Shown in pieces: positions 29,306 to 37,634 of a stretch of DNA of 64,000 nt; the stretch's first letter is position 1, and each line of letters starts with the position of its first letter. This DNA is from Nitrosomonas aestuarii (GTDB lineage: Bacteria > Pseudomonadota > Gammaproteobacteria > Burkholderiales > Nitrosomonadaceae): contig NZ_QAAE01000001.1 of assembly GCF_003046585.1 (NCBI RefSeq), forward strand, positions 62,001 through 126,000, given 5' to 3'. A program made the position numbers and the translations under genes. The notes under the pieces are model-generated. The model saw only the letters and a list, made by a program, of their open reading frames with translations, ran no database searches and was not told where the DNA came from.

Positions 29306-31234
29306 TTATTTCACAACATTTACAGTTACATAAGAAGCTGAAGAATTGCCTGCAGCATCTATCGCTATTGCTTCTATCGTGTGCTTTCCTTTACTTATAT
29401 GCTTGGGGCGTGTATTCCAATTCGTACTTAAGGTGCTGCCAGTCCCAGTCGCCTCGAGTTTGCCATTGACATAAATGGACAGGCTAATGCCTTCTGCGCC
29501 ACTATTGTCTGAAGCATTAACAGTGATGGTGATGTTGCCCGAAACATTTCCAGAAACTGGGTTTATGATTTGAACAGCTGGTTGTTCGGTATCGTTGGCT
29601 ATGGATATGATTGGATTATCCACAATTATCTGGACAGTATCAGAGGATGCGGCATTGCCTGCTGCATCAAACGCGCGCGCAATGAGATTGGCAGGGCCAT
29701 TTGCAACACCCTTGGAATCCCAGGTAAAGGCAAATGGCGCGGTGGTGTCTACGGCCACACTGGTATTGTTGACCCAAAGTTCGACGCGTGTCACGTCAAC
29801 GTTATCAAATGCTTCGATATCCACTGGAACCAGGTCTGATACCGAAGCGCCACCCAGAGGATCGAGAATAGCTACAACAGGCGCTTCGTTATCCAATTCA
29901 GATATGTCTGAAACAACAGCCTGTACGGCCGCTGCGGCATCTACCCGGCCATAGCCATAATATGGGTCGCGCCCGGCAGCGCCGAGATCAACCGCTGTAG
30001 AAAACAAAGTATTTTCGATATCGGTGTTGCGCATTCCAGGGTTGGCGGCCATCATGAGTGCCGCGACACCCGCGGCAACTGGACTGGACAACGAAGTGCC
30101 AGAAGATGCACTATAACCACCATTATTGTTTGTGGTCCAGATACTCAGGCCTGGCGCAGATACAGCGACATAGTTGCCATAGCTTGACCAGCTGGTTTTA
30201 GCATCATTGCCGCCGGTTGCCGATACGGGGATCAACGCGGTGGTCGGGTTGAAATTTTCATCAATGCCGCTATTTCCGGCGCTGACAAAAACCAGACCGT
30301 TTTTATTTCTCATATACTGAGCAGCGTTGACTACGGCCGACCTGCTGGGCATATTAGCAAAGCTGATACTGGCCACGCGCACGCCACGGTCGGCGGCGTA
30401 AATCAAACCATTGGCAATCATACTGGTATAGCCGCTGCCATTGGGAGCGGCTACCCGGATTGGCATAATCTTGGCTTGCCCTGCTACGGATGTAACGCCG
30501 GTGCTATTATCGCTTGCTGCTGCAGCCGCGCCCGCGACAATAGTGCCGTGGCCGTAAACATCCGATGTATTGGAATTGTTGTCATAAAAATTCCATCCGG
30601 GAACCAGTTGTGCTGCAAGATCAGGATGTGCGCTGTTAACACCCGAATCGAGGCTGGCAATGGTTATGCCGGCGCCCAGGGTGTTGTCCCAGGCCAGAGG
30701 TGCACCGATTTTGGGGAGATGCCAGGCGTTTGGATAGTAAGTATCGTTCGGGATATAGGTGGGCGATTCGAGATAGTCAAGTTCCACGAACTTAAGATGC
30801 GGATGGTGCGCGAGTCTTGCGATTACGCCTTCCTCTGTATATTCGGGCAGATCGACAACATACAAATCGCTTTGGCCTATTTTTCTGGCCTTGCCGTCAT
30901 GTTCTTTCAGGATATTAGCGAGTGCCTTGGCAGGCAAGCCTGCGCGCGGCATGACCAGAATACGACCTCTGGCCCATTCTTTTGAGTTGCCACGCTTTGA
31001 GTGTACATTGTCTGGCAAAGCCTTGCCGGTGATATTGTTTTGAGCGTGCCCGTTAGCGTGCGTGGGTGGCGCGGCGTCCGAGATAACTGGGGTGAGTACC
31101 ATAAGGCATGTTAAAGCCGCGGTGTTGAAAAAATAACGTGCCCGAGATATGCCATTTAGATCCCAAAATCCTGGCGTGGAGTAAGAAATGGGAGAGGAAT
31201 GCTGAGTTAAAGTTGGTTGATGAATGCTTTCCAT
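29306..31234 (-). CDS. subtilisin-like S8 serine protease, copy A
   Basis: Exported protease of 642 residues. The hydrophobic export signal is about 35-53 and a propeptide-like region about 85-165 (RILVMPRAGLPAKALANILKEH). The catalytic domain has Asp196 (ASLDSG), His229 (YGHGT), oxyanion Asn321 (SAGNSG) and Ser381 (SSGTSLSSP), all intact. Two Ig-like domains follow (about 455-545 and 555-642) and no PEP-CTERM tail. The ATG at 31234 has TAGGAT upstream. The leader carries a c-di-GMP-I riboswitch. Residues about 53-542 are practically the same as copy B (32808-34790), which carries only one noticed difference in this block, Ser to Pro. The substrate is unknown; processing of surface proteins is inference. 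Confidence 0.93.
   Translation of the reverse strand: MESIHQPTLTQHSSPISYSTPGFWDLNGISRARYFFNTAALTCLMVLTPVISDAAPPTHANGHAQNNITGKALPDNVHSKRGNSKEWARGRILVMPRAGLPAKALANILKEHDGKARKIGQSDLYVVDLPEYTEEGVIARLAHHPHLKFVELDYLESPTYIPNDTYYPNAWHLPKIGAPLAWDNTLGAGITIASLDSGVNSAHPDLAAQLVPGWNFYDNNSNTSDVYGHGTIVAGAAAAASDNSTGVTSVAGQAKIMPIRVAAPNGSGYTSMIANGLIYAADRGVRVASISFANMPSRSAVVNAAQYMRNKNGLVFVSAGNSGIDENFNPTTALIPVSATGGNDAKTSWSSYGNYVAVSAPGLSIWTTNNNGGYSASSGTSLSSPVAAGVAALMMAANPGMRNTDIENTLFSTAVDLGAAGRDPYYGYGRVDAAAAVQAVVSDISELDNEAPVVAILDPLGGASVSDLVPVDIEAFDNVDVTRVELWVNNTSVAVDTTAPFAFTWDSKGVANGPANLIARAFDAAGNAASSDTVQIIVDNPIISIANDTEQPAVQIINPVSGNVSGNITITVNASDNSGAEGISLSIYVNGKLEATGTGSTLSTNWNTRPKHISKGKHTIEAIAIDAAGNSSASYVTVNVVK
29611..31076 (-). 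repeat. near-identical 1466-bp block in protease copy A
   Basis: Pairs with 33155-34620 at a constant offset of 3544 bases. Reading both copies side by side I found one difference (CAGATATG here, CAGGTATG there). Homology continues weakly outside the block, notably in the last Ig-like domain, where many bases differ. Confidence 0.93.
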
Positions 31235-31784
31235 GAATTTATCCTATTTAAATTCAGGGGAAGCCCCGAAAAGGAACTGCTTAAGTCTCCCGTCTAAAGC
31301 TCTATTCTTACGAACTCAAAAGCTAATTAACGGTGAACAATTTTTGTTCGAAATTTACCAAAACTATTAATATGGTTAAAGTAACTAATCGCACTATTTT
31401 GCAGTCTTGCTATCCTGGGGCATTGGCCCTGTAGATCAATGACTTTGCGTCCCTCACTTTCGCGAGGTTTGCCCTGTTAAAGTTGATGTAATCTGCTGGC
31501 CGTAAACGAAACCGATAACCATCATCTTCCATCAAGTAAAAAATACCGGGGTATTTTGAGAAGCATTACGGCACATTCGATTCTTCCTTTGAGGGAAAAA
31601 TCAAATTTATTTATTTTGCTGTTGAGATTGGTGCAAGTGTAAAATAAATCGACAACGCGATGGCGAAGCGCAAAATGCCGTGTTATATACTCGAGACAAG
31701 GTGTGCTGAAATAATGGTGGCTGCAGCGGGGAAAGACATGAAAATGATAATGCAGTTAATTGTTAACGTTGCATAATGAAACAT
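31235..31784 (-). other. leader and upstream region of protease copy A
   Basis: No gene is seen in this gap. From the gene outward on the - strand it holds about 165 bases of leader with a GGGG-CTT-CCCC mini-hairpin near 31257, the riboswitch at 31401-31485, and a short inverted repeat (AAATACC/GGTATTT, 31541-31556) with a T-run on the - strand that may be a weak terminator. No clear sigma-70 or sigma-54 promoter for the riboswitch was identified. Confidence 0.5.
31401..31485 (-). promoter_or_regulatory. cyclic di-GMP-I (GEMM) riboswitch
   Basis: On the - strand the element reads ACAGGGCAAACC, then a stem CCTCGC/GTGAGG closed by a GAAA tetraloop, then GGGACGCAAAG. These are the most conserved segments of the GEMM-I aptamer, including the tetraloop. 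A second arm follows: AGTC pairs with GACT, ATCT with GGAT, and an inner GGGC-CAAT-GCCC hairpin. It lies about 165 bases upstream of the protease copy A start codon on the same strand. Known GEMM-I RNAs sense the bacterial second messenger c-di-GMP. Whether it turns expression on or off cannot be told; no terminator-like expression platform is obvious. Confidence 0.85.
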
Positions 31785-31808
31785 TAAAAAAAACCCGCCG
31801 AAGCGGGT
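31785..31808 (-). terminator. intrinsic terminator after the PEP-CTERM gene
   Basis: On the - strand ACCCGC-TTCG-GCGGGT, followed by a run of seven T. It lies 25 bases after the stop of the PEP-CTERM gene and isolates it from protease copy A. Confidence 0.9.
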
Positions 31809-31832
31809 AAATGAGTATATTAAAAATATTTA

Positions 31833-32570
31833 TTATTTTTGTTGTCTACGAATTGCGCCAAAACCCAATAAACCAAGAGCTAGCAAAGCAAGTGTCGTGG
31901 GCTCTGGTATAACGACCGGAGGATCAGTAGGATCACCGCCACCTTGACCATCATGTGAGAAAGGGGCGTTTATATATCTAAAGTCTCTTCCGCCTACGAT
32001 GTGATCGTAAACGTCAAAATGAACGTTCGTATAACCCGTTATCGTAACGTTATAGACATTGATCTGTCCAAAATCCGGAAATGTTGTTGGAAATGGAGAG
32101 GCTCCGTCAAAGTCTCCAATCGGCGAGTCCGTCAACGTGAAATCGCCAATGCTCCATTCCTCGAAACTGGTGCCTGCTCCGTAGATTCCATGTGCCGGCA
32201 GCAAAGAACCATCACCCAGAACAGGTCTTGCGCCGTCGGCAGAAAGACCGTTATAAATCGGGGCGCCCGGTGTGCTGGGGTCTGTCAGCAAAGTTGTAGT
32301 GGTCGATGTGAGCGCGATGCTCCCGGTTTCCGAGCTGTTTACGGCTGCAGCCAGCTTGACATCAAAAATTGATCCAAAGGCTCCAACATCACCCAGTACC
32401 CAGAGTTTAAAACTGTTTGAACTGCTGACCCATGTTTCGGTAGTGGTGTCGTAAGTGGCGCCTTCCGCATAAAGCTGCAATGTTGGAACTGCAAAGGCGC
32501 TTGGCATCGCATACAGCGAACCAATTGCCATGGCGACGACAGACATGGATAAATTTCTAAATTTTTTCAT
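31833..32570 (-). CDS. PEP-CTERM sorted protein, choice-of-anchor N type
   Basis: Exported surface protein of 245 residues. A signal peptide (MSVVAMAIGSLYAMPSAFA, cleavage near residue 28) is followed by VPTLQLYAEGATYDTTTETW, typical of the choice-of-anchor N family. The C terminus is a full PEP-CTERM sorting signal: IPEPTTLALLALGLLGFG, then basic RRQQK. Exosortase would cleave at this signal during transit to the surface or exopolysaccharide; no exosortase gene lies in this window. The ribosome site AAAGGATC precedes the ATG. A near-consensus sigma-54 promoter lies about 80 bases upstream, as reported for PEP-CTERM genes in some proteobacteria. It is flanked on both sides by S8 protease copies. 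Confidence 0.93.
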   Translation of the reverse strand: MKKFRNLSMSVVAMAIGSLYAMPSAFAVPTLQLYAEGATYDTTTETWVSSSNSFKLWVLGDVGAFGSIFDVKLAAAVNSSETGSIALTSTTTTLLTDPSTPGAPIYNGLSADGARPVLGDGSLLPAHGIYGAGTSFEEWSIGDFTLTDSPIGDFDGASPFPTTFPDFGQINVYNVTITGYTNVHFDVYDHIVGGRDFRYINAPFSHDGQGGGDPTDPPVVIPEPTTLALLALGLLGFGAIRRQQK

Positions 32571-32650
32571 GGTAATTTGATCCTTTTTAAATTTCTAGGT
32601 GTTGTTGAGCTACAGTACGGCAGTTGTTCAATATTGCTATTAATAAATAT

Positions 32651-32666
32651 AGCAATATTCATGCCA
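32651..32666 (-). promoter_or_regulatory. sigma-54 promoter of the PEP-CTERM gene
   Basis: On the - strand TGGCATG-AATA-TTGCT, with one deviation from the TGGCACG-N4-TTGCW consensus and the correct GG-to-GC spacing. It lies 81 bases before the start codon at 32570. Confidence 0.65.
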
Positions 32667-32807
32667 AAATAATAATATATTGAAATATAAGGATTTGTTT
32701 AATTAACTCAAACTCCAGATTTGTCTTGTGTAAAAAAAATCGACAATAATTGCAAGCAATAACTCTGAGCGAGTAATTAGCCCGCTTTATCCTGAGATGT
32801 ATGTTAT

Positions 32808-34790
32808 CTATCTTTTATGGCTTTGCTTGATTACGTTGACGAAAGCGGAAGCGGAATTGCCTGCTGCATCTGTGGCTACTGCCTTAATGGTGTGTGTGCC
32901 AGCTTCAATGCGCTTGGGGTGAGTATTCCAGTTAGTGCTCAATGTACTGCCCGTACCGGTTGCTTCTAGATTTCCATCCACGTAAATGAATAAATTAATA
33001 TCGGCGGCGCCACTATTGTCTGAAGCATTGACTGAGATGGTGATGTTACCCGAAACATTTCCAGAAACTGGATTAATGATTTGAACAACTGGCGGCTTGG
33101 TGTCGATGGCTGTTGTTGGGGTGGGACCGCCTGCATTTGTTTCTTCGATAGTATTTGGATTATCCACAATTATCTGGACAGTATCAGAGGATGCGGCATT
33201 GCCTGCTGCATCAAACGCGCGCGCAATGAGATTGGCAGGGCCATTTGCAACACCCTTGGAATCCCAGGTAAAGGCAAATGGCGCGGTGGTGTCTACGGCC
33301 ACACTGGTATTGTTGACCCAAAGTTCGACGCGTGTCACGTCAACGTTATCAAATGCTTCGATATCCACTGGAACCAGGTCTGATACCGAAGCGCCACCCA
33401 GAGGATCGAGAATAGCTACAACAGGCGCTTCGTTATCCAATTCAGGTATGTCTGAAACAACAGCCTGTACGGCCGCTGCGGCATCTACCCGGCCATAGCC
33501 ATAATATGGGTCGCGCCCGGCAGCGCCGAGATCAACCGCTGTAGAAAACAAAGTATTTTCGATATCGGTGTTGCGCATTCCAGGGTTGGCGGCCATCATG
33601 AGTGCCGCGACACCCGCGGCAACTGGACTGGACAACGAAGTGCCAGAAGATGCACTATAACCACCATTATTGTTTGTGGTCCAGATACTCAGGCCTGGCG
33701 CAGATACAGCGACATAGTTGCCATAGCTTGACCAGCTGGTTTTAGCATCATTGCCGCCGGTTGCCGATACGGGGATCAACGCGGTGGTCGGGTTGAAATT
33801 TTCATCAATGCCGCTATTTCCGGCGCTGACAAAAACCAGACCGTTTTTATTTCTCATATACTGAGCAGCGTTGACTACGGCCGACCTGCTGGGCATATTA
33901 GCAAAGCTGATACTGGCCACGCGCACGCCACGGTCGGCGGCGTAAATCAAACCATTGGCAATCATACTGGTATAGCCGCTGCCATTGGGAGCGGCTACCC
34001 GGATTGGCATAATCTTGGCTTGCCCTGCTACGGATGTAACGCCGGTGCTATTATCGCTTGCTGCTGCAGCCGCGCCCGCGACAATAGTGCCGTGGCCGTA
34101 AACATCCGATGTATTGGAATTGTTGTCATAAAAATTCCATCCGGGAACCAGTTGTGCTGCAAGATCAGGATGTGCGCTGTTAACACCCGAATCGAGGCTG
34201 GCAATGGTTATGCCGGCGCCCAGGGTGTTGTCCCAGGCCAGAGGTGCACCGATTTTGGGGAGATGCCAGGCGTTTGGATAGTAAGTATCGTTCGGGATAT
34301 AGGTGGGCGATTCGAGATAGTCAAGTTCCACGAACTTAAGATGCGGATGGTGCGCGAGTCTTGCGATTACGCCTTCCTCTGTATATTCGGGCAGATCGAC
34401 AACATACAAATCGCTTTGGCCTATTTTTCTGGCCTTGCCGTCATGTTCTTTCAGGATATTAGCGAGTGCCTTGGCAGGCAAGCCTGCGCGCGGCATGACC
34501 AGAATACGACCTCTGGCCCATTCTTTTGAGTTGCCACGCTTTGAGTGTACATTGTCTGGCAAAGCCTTGCCGGTGATATTGTTTTGAGCGTGCCCGTTAG
34601 CGTGCGTGGGTGGCGCGGCGCTTGAAATAGCCGATGTGAAAAATATGAAGTATACAAATCCAGCAAAGATGGTAGCAGCCAGACAATGATGTGTGCGGCG
34701 CTGGAGAATGGTTAAGATGAATATATTTTTTGATGACACAAGTAATGCAGGTGCATTGTTGGTAGTGATTGTTTTATTGTTGTTCGTCAC
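32808..34790 (-). CDS. subtilisin-like S8 serine protease, copy B
   Basis: A 660-residue paralogue of copy A with the catalytic set at Asp200, His233, Asn325 and Ser385, all intact. The N-terminal 57 residues, including the export signal (IFAGFVYFIFFTSAISSAA), are unrelated to copy A. The C-terminal Ig-like domain is homologous but diverged, with an inserted linker (NAGGPTPTTAID). The start is GTG at 34790, with GGAG six bases upstream; an ATG one base away hits a stop at once. A 26-base palindrome lies in the leader and a consensus sigma-54 promoter about 370 bases upstream. No riboswitch-like sequence was found here. The proteins should have the same specificity but be expressed under different conditions, which is inference. 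Confidence 0.93.
   Translation of the reverse strand: MTNNNKTITTNNAPALLVSSKNIFILTILQRRTHHCLAATIFAGFVYFIFFTSAISSAAPPTHANGHAQNNITGKALPDNVHSKRGNSKEWARGRILVMPRAGLPAKALANILKEHDGKARKIGQSDLYVVDLPEYTEEGVIARLAHHPHLKFVELDYLESPTYIPNDTYYPNAWHLPKIGAPLAWDNTLGAGITIASLDSGVNSAHPDLAAQLVPGWNFYDNNSNTSDVYGHGTIVAGAAAAASDNSTGVTSVAGQAKIMPIRVAAPNGSGYTSMIANGLIYAADRGVRVASISFANMPSRSAVVNAAQYMRNKNGLVFVSAGNSGIDENFNPTTALIPVSATGGNDAKTSWSSYGNYVAVSAPGLSIWTTNNNGGYSASSGTSLSSPVAAGVAALMMAANPGMRNTDIENTLFSTAVDLGAAGRDPYYGYGRVDAAAAVQAVVSDIPELDNEAPVVAILDPLGGASVSDLVPVDIEAFDNVDVTRVELWVNNTSVAVDTTAPFAFTWDSKGVANGPANLIARAFDAAGNAASSDTVQIIVDNPNTIEETNAGGPTPTTAIDTKPPVVQIINPVSGNVSGNITISVNASDNSGAADINLFIYVDGNLEATGTGSTLSTNWNTHPKRIEAGTHTIKAVATDAAGNSASAFVNVIKQSHKR
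33155..34620 (-). repeat. near-identical 1466-bp block in protease copy B
   Basis: Partner of 29611-31076. Both block edges fall inside the coding sequence: one just after the signal-peptide region (GCGGCG junction), the other in the linker between the two Ig-like domains. Confidence 0.93.
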
Positions 34791-34822
34791 ATTTTTCTCC
34801 GTTGGTTGGTTGTTAAAATACG

Positions 34823-34848
34823 TAATTACACAATTAATTGTGTAATTA
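34823..34848. repeat. 26-base perfect palindrome before protease copy B
   Basis: Arms TAATTACACAATT and AATTGTGTAATTA meet without a loop. The centre lies 45 bases before the GTG start. The symmetry suggests an operator for a dimeric regulator or an mRNA hairpin; a T-run follows on the + strand, where no gene needs terminating. Confidence 0.6.
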
Positions 34849-35158
34849 TTTTTTTCCTTTAGGTGTTGGGAAATTGAAAGGTGCGTTATGCATTGGCTAG
34901 AACTACACCATTCATCGTTGAATCGTTTGTTATGGATACTGGCGCTTACATGCCATTAATGCAGGTATTTGTTCTTTTGATATGCTTCTTTTGAAGATTT
35001 TGCCATTTTAAATTCATATTATTGATTATCTCTTTGATAGTTACTGGCTTGCGCAGCGCGTTGTCAATACTGGTTGTGTTTATTCTTGCTTACCTGATTA
35101 CTTGAAAAAGATGGTTTTATCGTTAGTTGTTACTATGGCTCTGCTTGCAAGATTGCAA

Positions 35159-35174
35159 AGCAAATTTTGTGCCA
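35159..35174 (-). promoter_or_regulatory. consensus sigma-54 promoter upstream of protease copy B
   Basis: On the - strand TGGCACA-AAAT-TTGCT matches every conserved position of the -24/-12 promoter, with correct spacing. The next start codon downstream on that strand is the protease GTG at 34790. Confidence 0.7.
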
Positions 35175-35298
35175 ATCATGTTATTGTCTATAAACAAAGG
35201 GTTATGGTTGTGTGTTAATTATGCAAGAATCTTGTTGTTGTTCAATGATTCAGCGGACTGTGAATAAATATCAACATATTGTTTTTTAGGGATATTGT

Positions 35299-35318
35299 TT
35301 GTCTCTGTAAAGAGACAA
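35299..35318 (-). terminator. hairpin downstream of comM
   Basis: Eight-pair perfect stem (TTGTCTCT/AGAGACAA) with a four-base loop, about 125 bases after the comM stop on the - strand. No T-run follows, so termination is uncertain. Confidence 0.35.
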
Positions 35319-35443
35319 GCTAGTTTGGTAGACGACGATTTTTGATTTGTAACGGAGTCGTTGATTGGGTGATTCCCATATGACAAACTATAAATGTCTG
35401 ACTCGATTGATAATTTGTTTTGTCAGTTCAGACGAACTTGTGC

Positions 35444-36949
35444 TTAGAGTTTATCCAGTCTGCGGTACTGGACCGCCTCTGCGATATGTTGATTGTTTAT
35501 TTTTTCAGCAGCCGATAAATCCGCAATTGTTCGTGCTACCTTCAAAATACGGTGATATGCGCGGGCAGATAGATTCAAACGGCTGATTGCCTGTCTGAGC
35601 AGGGTTTCACTGGTGGCATCCAGTGTGCAGAATTGATCGATTTCCTTGACGCCCAGGCGATTGTTGGTTTTTCCCTGTCGGTTGAGTTGCCGCTGGTGTG
35701 ACGCTTCAACACGTTTTCGTATGGTGCTGCTTTTTTCACCGGTTGAGCGTTGTTGCATCAATTCTTCCTGTGGCACCGCCGGAACTTCAATTTGAAGATC
35801 AATGCGATCCATTAACGGCCCGGAAATTTTGCCACGGTAACGTGTAATCTGGTCGGGCGTACAGTGACATCTGCCGCTGTGGTGACCTAAGTAGCCACAA
35901 GGGCAAGGATTCATGGCTGCAAGCAATTGAAAGCGGGCAGGGAACTCGGCCTGGCGTGCTGCTCTTGAAATGGTGATTTTTCCGGATTCCAGTGGTTCGC
36001 GTAAAACTTCCAGCACTCTGCGGTCAAACTCAGCTAATTCATCCAGAAACAGTACGCCATGCATGGCCAGAGAGATTTCGCCGGGGCGTGGGTGGCTACC
36101 GCCACCTACGAGCGCAACCCCGGATGCGGTGTGATGCGGTGAACGGTAGGGTCTGCGCTTCCAATTGGCAATGTCGAAGCTGCCTTGACTCAAGGACTGT
36201 ATGGCAGCTGATTCCAGTGCCTCGACTTCCGACATGGGCGGCAGTATGCCAGGAAAACGCGCTGCAAGCATGGATTTGCCAGTGCCGGGCGGTCCAATCA
36301 TCAATGCACTGTGATTTCCGGCAGCGGCAATTTCAAGTGCGCGTTTGACTCGCGCCTGTCCTTTGACTTCGGCCATGTCGAGGTAATTGACAGCGTCATT
36401 TTGCGTGCCCGGTAAACGCGTATAAACGGATAAAGGCGCGTCTCCTGAAAGGTGCGCGCTGATCTGCAGGAGCGATTGTGCGGCATAAATATGTGCTTTT
36501 TTAACCAGTGCAGCTTCGGTTGCGTTTTGTTGTGGTAAAACAAAGCTGCGCCCCGATTCTGCGGCGCTGTAGGTCATTGCCAGGGCGCCATGTATCGGAC
36601 GTAATTCACCAGTCAGAGCCAGTTCGCCCGCCCATTCATATTGATCCAGTTTGTCGGCAGGGATTTGTCCGGAGGCGGCCAAAATGCCTAAAGCGATCGG
36701 CAAGTCAAAGCGACCGCTTTCTTTGGGTAAATCTGCTGGTGCCAGATTAATGGTAATACGCTGTGCCGGAATTTTAAACTGCGCGTTTTGTAGAGCGGCT
36801 CTAACCCGGTCTTTGCTTTCTTTGACTTCTGTTTCCGGCAGACCGACAATAGTGAAACTCGGTAGTCCATTGGCGATATGCGTTTCAACCGTCACGAGCG
36901 GTGCATGCATACCGGAAAGTGCGCGGCTATAAAGAACAGCCAGAGACAT
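35444..36949 (-). CDS. comM: YifB/ComM family Mg-chelatase-like AAA+ ATPase
   Basis: Hexameric branch-migration helicase family that helps integrate DNA during natural transformation. The 501 residues comprise an N-terminal Lon-like domain (LAVLYSRALSGMHAPLVTVETHIANGLPSFTIVGLPETEVKE, from residue 3), the Walker A motif GPPGTGKSMLAARFPGILPP (about 218-237), a Walker B GVLFLDELAEFDRRVLEVLR and a zinc-type Cys cluster (NPCPCGYLGHHSGRCHC). The C-terminal helical domain ends in NNQHIAEAVQYR. It lies 106 bases after ubiK on the same strand, a common proteobacterial pairing. No other competence gene is in the window. Confidence 0.94.
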   Translation of the reverse strand: MSLAVLYSRALSGMHAPLVTVETHIANGLPSFTIVGLPETEVKESKDRVRAALQNAQFKIPAQRITINLAPADLPKESGRFDLPIALGILAASGQIPADKLDQYEWAGELALTGELRPIHGALAMTYSAAESGRSFVLPQQNATEAALVKKAHIYAAQSLLQISAHLSGDAPLSVYTRLPGTQNDAVNYLDMAEVKGQARVKRALEIAAAGNHSALMIGPPGTGKSMLAARFPGILPPMSEVEALESAAIQSLSQGSFDIANWKRRPYRSPHHTASGVALVGGGSHPRPGEISLAMHGVLFLDELAEFDRRVLEVLREPLESGKITISRAARQAEFPARFQLLAAMNPCPCGYLGHHSGRCHCTPDQITRYRGKISGPLMDRIDLQIEVPAVPQEELMQQRSTGEKSSTIRKRVEASHQRQLNRQGKTNNRLGVKEIDQFCTLDATSETLLRQAISRLNLSARAYHRILKVARTIADLSAAEKINNQHIAEAVQYRRLDKL

Positions 36950-37055
36950 TTGTATGATCGGGGTCTGTCAATTTTATGCGTGTCTAGATGCTGGCAGTAA
37001 ATGCAATAATAGTGTTTCCATGTTACCGTGTATGCAAATAACCAATCAGCGCGTT

Positions 37056-37388
37056 TTATAATGAAGTTGCTTTAGGCTGTTCTGCACCGGTTGTTTGTGA
37101 ATTTTCGGACGTGATCTCAGATTCCGGTGCGGATTTGGATCCTGTTTCAGACAGGCCGAACTGTTGTTCTATTTCTTTTACCTTGGCTTCCAGTAAAATC
37201 AATTTTTCTCTTGTGCGCTGTAAGACTTCCTGCTGTACATCAAATTCATCACGTGTAACCAGGTCCAGACGGGAAAAAACGCCTGATAATACAGCACGCA
37301 TATTTTTTTCAACGTCCTTGGCGGGGCTGTTTTGAAGTATCTCGCTAACCTTTGAATTAATTTCTTCAATAACATTTTTGTTAAGCAT
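37056..37388 (-). CDS. ubiK: ubiquinone biosynthesis accessory factor UbiK (BMFP family)
   Basis: A 110-residue protein of the UbiK/YqiC family, which assists the soluble ubiquinone-biosynthesis complex under oxygen and can bind membranes. The core (about 5-75) is an amphipathic helix followed by a coiled coil: VFSRLDLVTRDEFDVQQEVLQRTREKLILLEAKVKEIE. The tail is Ser/Glu-rich. The ATG at 37388 is chosen because GGAG lies seven bases upstream; an earlier in-frame ATG overlaps that site. It precedes comM on the same strand. Confidence 0.88.
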   Translation of the reverse strand: MLNKNVIEEINSKVSEILQNSPAKDVEKNMRAVLSGVFSRLDLVTRDEFDVQQEVLQRTREKLILLEAKVKEIEQQFGLSETGSKSAPESEITSENSQTTGAEQPKATSL

Positions 37389-37634
37389 TTTTTTCTCCAT
37401 GGTTTAAATTGTAACTATCGATGAAATAGGGAACGACTCTGACGTGGTAAAATCCCATTTTGATCGTCGGTAACTTGATGACGGTTGTTTTTTATGAATG
37501 TATTATTATCGATTGTTACGGATTACGGTTTTATTTCTTTTCTTAATTAATATGAATACATTAATCATCTTTGATCGTAACAGGATTTAGCAACAGGGTC
37601 ATCTTTAGTCAATCTAAATTTTCTAATTATCAGC

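Larger units (their letters stand above)
34791..35443 (-). other. 653-base leader and promoter region of protease copy B
   Basis: AT-rich and without a convincing gene on either strand; an open frame at 35365-35586 (+) overlaps the end of comM and is not supported. It contains the palindrome at 34823, the sigma-54 site at 35159 and a hairpin at 35299. If the sigma-54 site drives the protease, the untranslated leader would be about 360 bases, long enough for further RNA control, but no known riboswitch was recognised. Confidence 0.55.

Noticed and set aside
30476..34529. Identical 169-codon open frames on the + strand in both protease copies (30476-30985 and 34020-34529).
   Set aside because: They are antisense shadows of the duplicated protease sequence; their identity only reflects the shared block.
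29306..34790. The duplicated protease region as a composite transposon.
   Set aside because: No transposase, no terminal inverted repeats and no target duplication were seen; block edges lie inside coding sequence, which fits gene conversion better.
34849..35158. A second c-di-GMP riboswitch in the long leader of protease copy B.
   Set aside because: None of the conserved GEMM segments (GGGCAAACC, GGGACGCAAAG) is present on the - strand.
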